Assembly (NCBI GenBank): GCA_003667865.1
Contig: CP033051.1
Coordinates: forward strand, 3,588,501 to 3,652,500
Origin: Rossellomorea marisflavi
Lineage (GTDB): Bacteria; Bacillota; Bacilli; Bacillales; Bacillaceae_B
DNA: 64,000 nucleotides
Direction of reading: 5' to 3'
In this document: positions 27,554 through 35,946 of the stretch, piece by piece
Layout: the number at the start of each line of letters is the position of its first letter
Position numbering within the stretch: position 1 is the first letter of the stretch
Program-made: the position numbers and the translations under genes
The notes under the pieces: generated by a model
What the model was told of the DNA's origin: nothing
Databases searched by the model: none
What the model saw: only the letters and a program-made list of their open reading frames with translations

Positions 27554-28144
27554 TTATACTTTTTGATTATGTTCTGACAAGTGATTCACTAAGTTATAAC
27601 CCTTAATTTTCCAGATCCCTTGAATGAAATGAAGATGATTAATACAACCATTATGTAATCCTATTTTACTTTCACGATCGTGATTTGTATCAAGCATTGA
27701 AAATATCATATGAATAACTGCACCATGTGCAACGACTAACACAGACTGATTAGGATACTTATTATGTATCTCACTAAGTCCATTTACTAGACGTTCCTTA
27801 AACTCTTCACCTGGTTCCTCATTCGGATATTGTCTATTTGGAAAACGGCTTTCTCGTTCTTCAAATTCCATTCCTTCAGCTACACCAAAATGTCTTTCCA
27901 TAAATTCATTCATTTCTACTATAGGTAGCATTAATTTTTCATTAATAATTGTAGCTGTTTCTTTTGCACGGCTTAAAGGACTAGAAACAATAAGATCAAA
28001 GTCCATTTCTGCTAGATAGTCTCGACATTCTCTAGCTTGCTGTTTTCCAGTCTGATTTAGTGGTATGTTTGTTTGACCTTGCATTTTCTTCATTAGATTC
28101 CAATCTGTTTGACCATGTCTAACAAGACAAAGCTTTGTCATCAT
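27554..28144 (-). CDS. phoE: Histidine phosphatase PhoE (YhfR-like)
   Basis: This 196-residue member of the phosphoglycerate mutase-like superfamily has the catalytic LVRHGQTDWN (residues 6-15), the second-arginine motif SSPLSRAKETA near 55, the acid/base ERHFGVAEGM near 86 and the second histidine VVAHGAVIHMI near 140. It aligns closely with B. subtilis PhoE (YhfR), a broad-specificity phosphatase. The ORF begins one codon before the natural MTKLCLVRHG start. Confidence 0.85.
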   Translation of the reverse strand: MMTKLCLVRHGQTDWNLMKKMQGQTNIPLNQTGKQQARECRDYLAEMDFDLIVSSPLSRAKETATIINEKLMLPIVEMNEFMERHFGVAEGMEFEERESRFPNRQYPNEEPGEEFKERLVNGLSEIHNKYPNQSVLVVAHGAVIHMIFSMLDTNHDRESKIGLHNGCINHLHFIQGIWKIKGYNLVNHLSEHNQKV

Positions 28145-28392
28145 TTCTCCCTCACTTTAAACTCAAGTATTTGTTCATTATTCTACCATATTTTAGTAGT
28201 GAGAACTGATTATATTAGCAATAAAAAAATCTTAGTATTAATCGTCGAATGAACTATAGGAAACATTTCGCTTTGGCTTTGATCTTTTTTTTCCTATACA
28301 AATAAAGGCTGTGAATCTTTTGAATAGAGCGAATGCTGGTGAGAAAGCGATATTTTCTATCCATTTAATATTGTCAGTTTGCAAAAACAAAG

Positions 28393-28428
28393 AAAAATCC
28401 AAAGAGGAACACTTCTCTTTGGATTTTT
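28393..28428 (-). terminator. Terminator of the ECF sigma/anti-sigma operon
   Basis: AAAAATCCAAAGAG and CTCTTTGGATTTTT form a perfect 14-bp stem just after the anti-sigma stop codon. Confidence 0.88.
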
Positions 28429-28433
28429 GCTCA

Positions 28434-30119
28434 TTACTTCACCTGACCTTGTGAAACTAGCCACATACCTTTTTCTTCTGAAAACTCTAGCATAATCGTT
28501 TCCTGTTCGTATTCTTCTGAGTCCCCAATTGGAAAAGTAGCTTGGTACACAAGTGTATGATTCTCTTCTGTTAGTAACTCAAGCTCTACTTTTTCCCAAT
28601 TTGATAAACTGCCGCCATCTGCCAGTATTTTAGTAGCAACACCATCAATTTCTATAACATTTAGATCTTTAATAATTGTACTAGTTATTTCAGGCGTATA
28701 GTATTGATTAAAGTGATGTTCCACTTTTTCAATTGTATTAAATTGCTCGCCTAACAGCATATAGTCCATTTCATTGTACTTAACGGTTTTCACACTTCCA
28801 TCAGGGTTTATTTCACCTGGATCTGTCATAAACGTCCAGTATAAATTACGTGCATTTAGTAGCAATTGCTTTACTTGTTCTGATGAAGGAAGGTCAATTT
28901 CTTCTTCTTTCTGTAAAACATTTTGGATTTCTGATTCAGAGAGGCTTTTTTGCTTTATCATGTTTTTGCCTTTAATATTGTATAGACTATAAGCCTTATT
29001 TGATTCTTTAATGAGCACTTGATATTCATCCTTAGTCATGTTTCTAGCACTAACAATAGATATAAACGGTTCTGTTCTGATATCCCATTTTTCATTTACT
29101 ATATCGAAAAGACTAAAAGATTCTTTACCCAATTCTCCGCTTGCTAGTAAGATCCTCTCGTCATCAACTGACCAATCTAAAAGTTTAACTACTTTATATT
29201 GATCTAGTTGTACCCAATTACCAGATTCTAAATGAATATAAATAACATTACTACCATTTTCAAGTGCGACTTCCAACGCAACATACTGTTGGTTGTTTGA
29301 TAGAACTCCACTAGACAATTCCTGAAAATCATTTGGCTTCTCAAGTTTTATTTCTTTATTCTCAACTGAGATAACAATTTGTTTTTCATTTTCATAAACT
29401 TGTAAGAACTCTCCATATCTTAATACACCAGATGATTTTTTAAGATGACGATCTTCTTTTGATTTTATTTGAATTCGTTCCTCAACATAAGGTGGCGACG
29501 TTGAAAGGTCTTTTAAAGTATAAATGTCACCTTCTTTATGAACGGTTGCAAACATAACATATTTTACTGAATCATCTTCTTGTAGCTGGGCACTGCCTGC
29601 AAGAAGATATTGCTTTGCATCTTCTGGGATAACAGTATATTTAACCTTAACTGTAAAAGCATTCTCTGTCGAAGATATACGTTCTATTCCAAGAATCTTA
29701 AAGCTCTTAATTTGTTGAGTTCCTTCATTTTCTTTCATTCCATCAAGATACATTGTCATTAATCTAGTAGCAACGGTCTCTATTTGTTCATTTCCATTTA
29801 CGGTTAATGAATAATGATCTAGCTCTTCATCTTCTGTAACAGCATAATGATTTGGATCTTGTCTTTCAGTATGAGAACTCGTATTAGGACTCTCAGTACC
29901 AGCATACTGATTCCAGACAAAAACACCCATAATTAATAGGAAACAACTACATACTACGACTCCAGTACTATTCATCAAATAGGAGAATCGTTTATGTCTT
30001 TTAGAAGTAGGAGATTCTACTTGATTCATAATAGTTCGTCTCATTTGATCAGTCATTTTTACATGCGCAAACGTTGTGGAATTCATCGTTTCACGTAGGT
30101 TCTTTAATTTTTCCTCCAT
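28434..30119 (-). CDS. Large membrane-anchored anti-sigma factor with IseA-like C-terminal domain
   Basis: This 561-residue protein follows the ECF sigma gene with a 29-base overlap. Residues 1-45 are cytoplasmic and basic, as expected for a sigma-binding segment; 47-70 form the only membrane helix; the rest is extracellular. After a Ser/Thr-rich stalk comes an alpha+beta region (95-210), then a repetitive beta region (225-390) reading like propeller blades (VALEVALENGSNVIYIHLES, then VVKLLDWSVDDERILLASGE). Residues 412-561 recall the IseA (YoeB) DL-endopeptidase inhibitor: ARNLYW, YTPEIT, and KILADGGSLSNWEK followed by PIGDSEE. That match is from memory and unverified. The anti-sigma role is inferred from context and topology. 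Confidence 0.7.
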   Translation of the reverse strand: MEEKLKNLRETMNSTTFAHVKMTDQMRRTIMNQVESPTSKRHKRFSYLMNSTGVVVCSCFLLIMGVFVWNQYAGTESPNTSSHTERQDPNHYAVTEDEELDHYSLTVNGNEQIETVATRLMTMYLDGMKENEGTQQIKSFKILGIERISSTENAFTVKVKYTVIPEDAKQYLLAGSAQLQEDDSVKYVMFATVHKEGDIYTLKDLSTSPPYVEERIQIKSKEDRHLKKSSGVLRYGEFLQVYENEKQIVISVENKEIKLEKPNDFQELSSGVLSNNQQYVALEVALENGSNVIYIHLESGNWVQLDQYKVVKLLDWSVDDERILLASGELGKESFSLFDIVNEKWDIRTEPFISIVSARNMTKDEYQVLIKESNKAYSLYNIKGKNMIKQKSLSESEIQNVLQKEEEIDLPSSEQVKQLLLNARNLYWTFMTDPGEINPDGSVKTVKYNEMDYMLLGEQFNTIEKVEHHFNQYYTPEITSTIIKDLNVIEIDGVATKILADGGSLSNWEKVELELLTEENHTLVYQATFPIGDSEEYEQETIMLEFSEEKGMWLVSQGQVK

Positions 30120-30666
30120 TTCTACTCTCCTCCTTTTGAATAGCAGTTTCTAATAGGTCTTTTGCCCGTTTCAATCTAACTTTAATAGTGTTTGTATTCA
30201 TTTGCAGCATGTTACTTATCTCTTGAATCTTTAATTCCTGATAATAATAAAGGATTATGACTTCTCGATATTTTACCGGTAATTTTAATACAAGGTTCCC
30301 TAGCAATGCATAATCGTGAGATGCCAGTACGACTTCTTCTGTACTTTTTTCATTCTTACCTACAAAATCCTCAACAAGATTTGTAAACCACAATGTACGT
30401 GAGGACCAGCTTTTCAAGTAATCTTTGCAATGATTAATAGCAATTCGATAAATCCAGGTTCTAACCTTTGACTTCCCTTCAAATTTTGAATAATTCATAT
30501 AGCACTTGACGAACACTTCTTGAGTTAAATCTTCGGCTGTAGCACGATTCCTGACATATGAATAAGTAAGCCTGAAAACTTCATCACCATAATGGTTCAT
30601 AATATATTCTAAAAACTCTGTTTGCTCCATTCTAGATTGTTCGTCTGTAGTAATGTATTCCTCCAA
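30091..30666 (-). CDS. ECF-type RNA polymerase sigma factor
   Basis: This 191-residue protein has sigma region 2 (FRLTYSYVRNRATAEDLTQEVFVKCY, residues 31-56, then RTWIYRIAINHCKDYL) and region 4 (LPVKYREVIILYYYQELKIQEISNMLQMNTNTIKVRLKRAKDLL, near 125-170), and no region 3, so it is an ECF factor. The TTG start is supported by GGAGGAGGTG six bases upstream. Its own promoter has TGAAAC-17-CGTC, implying autoregulation. It is co-transcribed and overlapping with the large anti-sigma gene. It does not match SigW, SigM, SigX or SigV closely enough for a name. Confidence 0.88.
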   Translation of the reverse strand: MEEYITTDEQSRMEQTEFLEYIMNHYGDEVFRLTYSYVRNRATAEDLTQEVFVKCYMNYSKFEGKSKVRTWIYRIAINHCKDYLKSWSSRTLWFTNLVEDFVGKNEKSTEEVVLASHDYALLGNLVLKLPVKYREVIILYYYQELKIQEISNMLQMNTNTIKVRLKRAKDLLETAIQKEESRNGGKIKEPT

Positions 30667-30720
30667 GTATTACACCTCCTCCATATATAACGTTTTACTT
30701 GTAATGATGTTCGCAAGTAA

Positions 30721-30747
30721 GACGATACTGAAATCATGATAGTTTCA
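30721..30747 (-). promoter_or_regulatory. ECF autoregulatory promoter
   Basis: On the minus strand TGAAAC (30742-30747), a 17-base spacer and CGTC (30721-30724), about 55 bases before the sigma-factor start. The boxes fit ECF consensus, especially sigma-M-like CGTC. Confidence 0.7.
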
Positions 30748-30760
30748 ATTACAAATAAAT

Positions 30761-32005
30761 TTATTTCGTAGCTAAATCATCGGAGACTTTTCTTTCTCCA
30801 AACCTTCTTACAAAAGGAAATGAAAATGTTATAACTGCTGCAAGAATCTCAATAGAACCACCATATATAAAAATCTCAGAAGGTCCTGTGGATTCCATAA
30901 TCCAACCAGAAGCTGCTTGTGAAAGTGGAACAGACCCTGACATTACAAGGATCATTACACTAATGACTCTGCCAAAGAGCTTTTTAGGAATAATCATATG
31001 ATTTACACTAGGTGCTATAACATTTACGGCTGCTTCAAAGAACCCCATAGAAGCGATAAGAAATAGAAGAAGCCAAAGGTTACCCGTAATTCCAATACAA
31101 ACAATACATAATCCTTGAAGGAAACAAGTAAATAACGTCATATATGGCTTAGGATTCTTTATGGAAATCATTGAAAGAACAATACCTCCAAGAACACTTC
31201 CGATCGCAATGGACGTATTCATTAATCCAAACCCTTCAACCCCAAATCCTAAATCCTTGGCAAGAAAAGGAATACTTATTAAGGTTGCGCCTACTGCTGC
31301 ATTTGCAAAAAAAGCAAATACAGCCATTACCAGAATGATAGGTGTCTTTATAAAGTATTGGAATCCCGCTATGACACTTTTAATCATAGGATCATTTGCT
31401 GTTTTTTCTAAATCTTCTCCTTCATAAACAAATTTGACTCTTGTTAATAAAGTCGCTGCGATGATAAACGTTATCGCGTTAATGAGGATAGCAAGCTCAG
31501 TACTTCCTATAGCAATTAAACCAGCAGCGATCATTGGCCCAACAACTGCCGAAACATTACCTGCTGTCATTAATAGTCCCATAGATTGAGTGTAGAATTG
31601 CTTCTCAACTATTTGCGTACGACAAGATATTCCTGCGGGTTCTGCTACTGCATCAATGATTCCAAAAACTGCTCCTATTACATAGAATAGCCAAATTTCA
31701 GTATTCTGATTTGATATGATAACTAGGAAAAGGATTATGGTTCCTGCTCGAAGTATATTTGAATAGATAAGTAATTGTTTGGCATGGATTTTATCAACAA
31801 TAACACCACCGATTAAAATAAAGAGCAACTTTGAAACCCCAATGATAAACAAATACGTTCCCACAATGGATGGAGAACCCGTTTTTTCAATTAGCATCCA
31901 CGTTAAAGAAATAACGAATATTGAATCACCTAAAGCTGTTACCCAAGTACTAATCCAAAAATATAGAAAACTCTTATTCTTATACAACTGTAAATCTATC
32001 TTCAT
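30761..32005 (-). CDS. MFS transporter, DHA3 (EntS/Mef-like) group
   Basis: This 414-residue membrane protein has about twelve hydrophobic segments. The N-terminus LYKNKSFLYFWISTWVTALGDSIFVISLTWMLIEKTGS is typical of the DHA3 group, which includes macrolide (Mef) and enterobactin (EntS) exporters. GGVIVDKIHAKQLLIYSN is the motif A-like loop. Substrate cannot be predicted. It is transcribed from its own upstream region and ends close to the ECF sigma promoter. Confidence 0.82.
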   Translation of the reverse strand: MKIDLQLYKNKSFLYFWISTWVTALGDSIFVISLTWMLIEKTGSPSIVGTYLFIIGVSKLLFILIGGVIVDKIHAKQLLIYSNILRAGTIILFLVIISNQNTEIWLFYVIGAVFGIIDAVAEPAGISCRTQIVEKQFYTQSMGLLMTAGNVSAVVGPMIAAGLIAIGSTELAILINAITFIIAATLLTRVKFVYEGEDLEKTANDPMIKSVIAGFQYFIKTPIILVMAVFAFFANAAVGATLISIPFLAKDLGFGVEGFGLMNTSIAIGSVLGGIVLSMISIKNPKPYMTLFTCFLQGLCIVCIGITGNLWLLLFLIASMGFFEAAVNVIAPSVNHMIIPKKLFGRVISVMILVMSGSVPLSQAASGWIMESTGPSEIFIYGGSIEILAAVITFSFPFVRRFGERKVSDDLATK

Positions 32006-32103
32006 GCAATCACTCCTATAAATTTATAGTAAATTCTATTCTTTAAAAACTCTGTTATCGTATACTTTGGCTTTTCAACATGTTTTTGCTAGAAACTTTT
32101 TCG

Positions 32104-32255
32104 TTTCATTGTACTCCAGACAATTCCTCTACACAGGGAGGAAGTCGAGCCTCCAGGGTGGACGGTTCCGTTCCAGTGGGTAAGGAACCCGGAACTCGAC
32201 CTTTCCTCTATTGCCGTAGGAGTCAAGTGCCTGGAGCTATTTCACTATGGAATTT
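32104..32255 (+). repeat. Folded intergenic repeat, copy A
   Basis: CTCCAG (32114-32119) and CTGGAG (32231-32236) are the outer arms; inside are GTCGAG with CTCGAC and GGTTCC with GGAACC, a nested set of inverted repeats. The end GGAGTCAAGTG, then TATTTCACTATG, recurs near 43818-43851 and, inverted, near 63491. Confidence 0.65.
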
Positions 32256-32295
32256 CGGAAAAATTGTTCCTAAAAAAGCCTTTATAAAACATGAA

Positions 32296-32324
32296 AAAGC
32301 ACCTACCATTACGATAGGTGCTTT
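32296..32324. terminator. Terminator-like hairpin
   Basis: AAAGCACCTA and TAGGTGCTTT form a perfect 10-bp stem with a nine-base loop. Confidence 0.55.
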
Positions 32325-32343
32325 CAAAATTTGTTCTTTACAT

Positions 32344-32371
32344 GAGAATCTAAATGCTAGATTAGATTCTC
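32344..32371 (-). terminator. Hairpin after the 48-residue ORF
   Basis: GAGAATCTAA and TTAGATTCTC form a perfect 10-bp stem just after the stop codon of the small ORF at 32376. Confidence 0.6.
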
Positions 32372-32375
32372 AATA

Positions 32376-32522
32376 TTACAGAACAATATTTAGTATCCAT
32401 TCACCCCGTATGATAAGTCGTATTTCAGAAGCTTCTCTAAAAAAGGACAGACTTGTCCCTTGCTTAAAAGAAATATCAAAAAATTTCATCATTCCGTTAT
32501 TGAAATTGACTTTCTTACTCAT
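32376..32522 (-). CDS. Small hypothetical protein, 48 residues
   Basis: From ATG 32522 the frame reads MSKKVNFNNGMMKFFDISFK, then GTSLSFFREASEIRLIIRGE and ends NIVL. AAGGAGG lies 9 bases before the start and a perfect hairpin follows the stop, so it has the marks of an expressed unit. I do not recognise the family, and it could be the remains of a larger gene. Confidence 0.45.
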   Translation of the reverse strand: MSKKVNFNNGMMKFFDISFKQGTSLSFFREASEIRLIIRGEWILNIVL

Positions 32523-32609
32523 AGGGATGAACCTCCTTATAGCGTAGTTATTAATATCTTACTAATCCAAAAGTAAATTGACAATATTTTTCTTTTATTC
32601 TGGGATACA

Positions 32610-32948
32610 TTAACTCCAATGACAAACTTCAAATGAATTACCAAAAGGATCTTCTAATGAGAAGAATCTTGTACTGCCTTCAACAAATATTTCACTCACT
32701 TTTACACCTTGTCCCTTAAGTTTTAAGTGTGTTTCTTCTAGAGCATCAGAGAATAGGATAGCCATTGTAGAAGATTTTATTGGTAGACCTTCTTGAATTG
32801 TAATTGGGGTTTCGCCATTGCCCACTTGATAGACCAAATAGTTTCCACCATCATATGATAATTGTAATTCAAGGATGTTTTCATACCATTTTCTCGCTTC
32901 CTCTAAACGATTTACATTGACAATTACTGTATCAACTCGTGAGAACAT
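32610..32948 (-). CDS. VOC-family protein (glyoxalase/bleomycin-resistance fold)
   Basis: This 112-residue protein has two beta-alpha-beta-beta-beta modules: VDTVIVNVNRLEEARKWYENIL at the start and STMAILFSDALEETHLKLKG in the second half, ending FFSLEDPFGNSFEVCHW with the typical D-P-x-G-N turn and metal-site Glu. Members are small metalloenzymes or antibiotic-binding proteins; no specific reaction can be predicted. It is the only gene between two hairpins, so likely monocistronic. Confidence 0.8.
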   Translation of the reverse strand: MFSRVDTVIVNVNRLEEARKWYENILELQLSYDGGNYLVYQVGNGETPITIQEGLPIKSSTMAILFSDALEETHLKLKGQGVKVSEIFVEGSTRFFSLEDPFGNSFEVCHWS

Positions 32949-33073
32949 ACATTCAACTCTTTCTATTTTAGAATTAGTACACCTAGATATCGTACCTATA
33001 TACTTTATTATTCTCTTTTTTGCTTATTTTTCCTTTTTCATTCCATCTTCTTTTAATGTGAGAAACACAAAAA

Positions 33074-33118
33074 AAGAATGTCTCACTGTATTGGAGAACC
33101 AATACAAGAGACATTCTT
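33074..33118 (-). terminator. Terminator of the GGDEF gene
   Basis: AAGAATGTCTC and GAGACATTCTT form the outer stem, with an inner GTATTGG/CCAATAC stem. It lies directly after the stop codon. Confidence 0.85.
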
Positions 33119-34753
33119 CTATTTCTCTAGTTTATTATAGAAAGCAAAATTGTTTTTTCCTTGTTCCTTTGCTTTATATAAAGCTTGATCGGATTGTTGA
33201 ATTAATTCTTTCGTTTCAATATATTTTTCTGTTCTTGACGAAATTCCAATACTACACCCGACAAGTACGGACTCATTTTCAATAAAATAAGGTGAGTTTA
33301 TTTTTGCGATAATTCTTTTTGCCACTAGCTTTGAATTTGCTATATTTTCTGATCGAGATGTTGAAAGTAATACTAAAAATTCATCTCCACCGATTCGGAA
33401 AGCATGTTCACTATTACGAATACTTTGTTGTAGTCTTTCTCCAACTTCTCTTAATAATAGGTCACCAGCATGATGTCCAAGAGTGTCATTGACCTCTTTA
33501 AAGTCATCCAAATCAATATATAAAAACGAAACGATCGTTCCTTCTTTATCAGCTTTTTCAATGATTCTTGGTAAGTAATGTTCTAGAGCTAGACGGTTAG
33601 GAAGGCCCGTTAGTTTATCCTGATGTGCTAATGTCTCCATTTTATCAAGCTTCTCTTCCGTACTAACTAAGGAAGTGATAAGTTCTCTTAATGATAGAGA
33701 TAATGTTTCTATTTCTTTAATCCCCTTAACATAAGGAATTGCTACATCTTCACCATTTTTTAATTGTTGTGATGCTTTGGAAATACGATGTAAAGGCTTT
33801 GTTATATTACCTGCTAAAAACCAACCCAAAACAGCTGTAAGTATTGTAACAATTACCCCAATCGTAATGATGTAATGTTGTAATTCATTAACAGATTCAT
33901 AAGCGACAGTTTCTGGTTGGCGAACTAGTATTGTCCAACCAAGCCCTTGATAATCAAGATAGCCCTTCCCAAAAGCATATCCAGTCAAGTAGTTTTTTCC
34001 ATCTGGCCATTGTTCAAGAGACCAACCATTCTCACCTGACTGTGCTTTACTGACACTTTCAAGTGAAACAGATTCTCCTACTAGCTCATCTGGACCTAAC
34101 AAAACGACATTATCTTTTGAACTTACAATAAAAACGTCAATTTTTCTTTTTTTCTCTTTTTGTAGTGGCTCAATAATCGTTTGTTCTACCATTTTGGACC
34201 ATTCCCAGCTTAGATGAGAAGCCAAGACCCCATTGAACTCTCCTAATTCATTATGTATCGGAATACTAATATCAACAAATTGAACAGGCTCCCCATTTGC
34301 ACTTGGTAGTTTTTCGGCTAACAATTTAGCATCATGTACATCACCAATAAACGTTTCTTCTAGAGCTTCCACATAAACAGGGCGAGAAGAGATATCTACC
34401 CCTTCTAATAATCGGTCTGTTGAGGCAATGACATGCCCTTCTTTGTTCGTAAGACCCACCCAAGAAAAAGTAGGAAAACTTGATTTCAATTCATCTAATA
34501 GGCTTTGTACTGCCTGGATATCCTCTGGATTTCGGATAACTTCTAATTTACTTAATATATTGATTTCACCAGCACGTGAATACATGAAATGATCAAGTTT
34601 ATCAGCCATTTGATATGATACACCAGCGAGTGAGGTTCCAATTTCCTCTTCAATATGGCTAGAAGATTTCACACCAATATTAATTGTTAAAATTGCAGAT
34701 AATACTATAACAAGAACACCAAAAATCATAGAGAAGTAGGTTCTTAGTCTCAT
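33119..34753 (-). CDS. Diguanylate cyclase with Cache and HAMP domains
   Basis: About 544 residues. A membrane helix at residues 8-30 is followed by an extracellular double Cache sensor (35-270; note VGLTNKEGHVIASTD and DISSRPVYVEAL), a second helix (270-295), a HAMP domain (GNITKPLHRISKASQQLKNG) and a C-terminal GGDEF domain (380-540) with DKLTGLPNR, DDFKEVNDTLGHHAGD and the intact active loop RIGGDEFLVLL. It should make cyclic di-GMP from GTP. The inhibitory site reads RNSE rather than RxxD. No EAL domain is present. ATG 34753 is preferred, with GGGGTG 6-7 bases upstream. Confidence 0.9.
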   Translation of the reverse strand: MRLRTYFSMIFGVLVIVLSAILTINIGVKSSSHIEEEIGTSLAGVSYQMADKLDHFMYSRAGEINILSKLEVIRNPEDIQAVQSLLDELKSSFPTFSWVGLTNKEGHVIASTDRLLEGVDISSRPVYVEALEETFIGDVHDAKLLAEKLPSANGEPVQFVDISIPIHNELGEFNGVLASHLSWEWSKMVEQTIIEPLQKEKKRKIDVFIVSSKDNVVLLGPDELVGESVSLESVSKAQSGENGWSLEQWPDGKNYLTGYAFGKGYLDYQGLGWTILVRQPETVAYESVNELQHYIITIGVIVTILTAVLGWFLAGNITKPLHRISKASQQLKNGEDVAIPYVKGIKEIETLSLSLRELITSLVSTEEKLDKMETLAHQDKLTGLPNRLALEHYLPRIIEKADKEGTIVSFLYIDLDDFKEVNDTLGHHAGDLLLREVGERLQQSIRNSEHAFRIGGDEFLVLLSTSRSENIANSKLVAKRIIAKINSPYFIENESVLVGCSIGISSRTEKYIETKELIQQSDQALYKAKEQGKNNFAFYNKLEK

Positions 34754-34974
34754 ATACACACCCCAAATTATTCTTACGGGAGTACGATCACAACTTACTC
34801 ACCGACACACTTCGACATTTATATACTATTATTGTATAGTTAATATCACAAGTTTCAAGTGTTTTATAAAAGATAAGAAAGGTGTACTATATAGCAATCT
34901 ATAAGAAATATGTACTATAAACAAATAGAAACACCTATTTTTCTAGGATTGTACATAGATATATGTATCTGAGC

Positions 34975-35364
34975 TTATAGCAAATCTAGAAGAAATTCTC
35001 TATCACTTGGAAAACTTAAATCTAATTGTTTCACTTCTGATGCTGATTTCCAGCTGATTTCATATATCAATTGATCGGGATCTTGTATTACAGGACTTCC
35101 CCCAATAATTTCTGCAAGAAAATAGTGTACTTGTATACGTTCCCCATCAACAGTACCTTCTTTAATTTGTATTGGTTTTATTATTTTTATATGGTAGCCT
35201 GTTTCTTCATAAACTTCTCTAACACAGCACTCTTCAAATGATTCCCACTCCTCTTTCCCTCCAGAAGGTACGGACCATCTCTTAGGTTCATGTACTTGCC
35301 CTTGTTTAACCATAAGGATTTGTTTTTGTTGATTGATACAAACAGCCGCTGAGCCAGCCCACAT
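34975..35364 (-). CDS. NUDIX hydrolase
   Basis: About 129 residues with a complete Nudix box: the GGKEEWESFEECCVREVYEE segment followed by TGY satisfies Gx5Ex7REUxEExGU (near residues 40-62). These enzymes hydrolyse nucleoside diphosphate-linked compounds with Mg2+. VPSGGKEEW and the C-terminal ISWKSASEVKQLDLSFPSDR are typical for the MutT/YtkD-like group. The ATG at 35364 has GAGG 8 bases upstream; a GTG three codons earlier is an alternative. It is monocistronic. Confidence 0.85.
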   Translation of the reverse strand: MWAGSAAVCINQQKQILMVKQGQVHEPKRWSVPSGGKEEWESFEECCVREVYEETGYHIKIIKPIQIKEGTVDGERIQVHYFLAEIIGGSPVIQDPDQLIYEISWKSASEVKQLDLSFPSDREFLLDLL

Positions 35365-35656
35365 GTCTTTCACCTCATCCTTAGTGTAATTTACACTTGT
35401 ATTTTTTTAAAAAACTCCCTTACGAAAGCCCTTACACACTAATCATATCTAGTTGTAAAACATTTTCATATATTTTCCTTTCTTGTTCACAGGTCTGTAA
35501 ATAAATTCATTCACAAAACGTTCAAATGTTGACATTTATAGTTTGAAAGACAACACACACTAGTGAAACTTCAGCCGAAGAAAGAGAAATTATTTGTCAT
35601 TCTCACATCGTTAATCAGCCATTTCGGGGAATATTAAAAATGAAAGGAGTGAGGTG

Positions 35657-35878
35657 ATGGTTCAACAAGATAGAAATCAATACAGAGTTGTAAAAGGACA
35701 TAAAGCAGCAGAAACAGGCTTTGAAGCAAGTTACGAATATACAACAGGGAACAAAGCAAAAAAAAAACAAAAGAAAAAAATATGCTCAATTTTGGTTCTT
35801 ACCTATTTAAAAGTAGTGACTACACTACATCATTACGTAGGTTGTTGCCAAAGAAAATCACAATTAATTTTTGAGTAG
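35657..35878 (+). CDS. Small basic hypothetical protein with A10 tract
   Basis: ATG 35657 lies 8 bases after GGAG. The protein begins MVQQDRNQYRVVKGHKAAET, continues GFEASYEYTTGNKAKKKQKKK, and then reads a Cys-rich tail to 73 residues. A run of ten A (35758-35767) sits in the coding region, and a second frame after it reads MLNFGSYLFKSSDYTTSLRR and ends at 35874. Which tail is real cannot be decided; slippage or a sequencing indel are both possible. I do not recognise the family. Confidence 0.45.
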   Translation: MVQQDRNQYRVVKGHKAAETGFEASYEYTTGNKAKKKQKKKICSILVLTYLKVVTTLHHYVGCCQRKSQLIFE

Positions 35879-35946
35879 TGACATAATCAGTCTAATCATT
35901 GATTCTAAACGTCTTGTGTATATTTATATTTCACACCATACAAATC

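Larger units (their letters stand above)
32006..32375. other. Intergenic region with folded repeat (copy A) and hairpins
   Basis: No gene supported. It contains repeat copy A (32104-32255), the hairpin AAAGCACCTA/TAGGTGCTTT (32296-32324) and the terminator hairpin at 32344-32371. Confidence 0.6.

Noticed and set aside
32080..32547. 155-codon plus-strand ORF
   Set aside because: It crosses the folded repeat, has no ribosome site, and overlaps a better-supported small ORF on the other strand.
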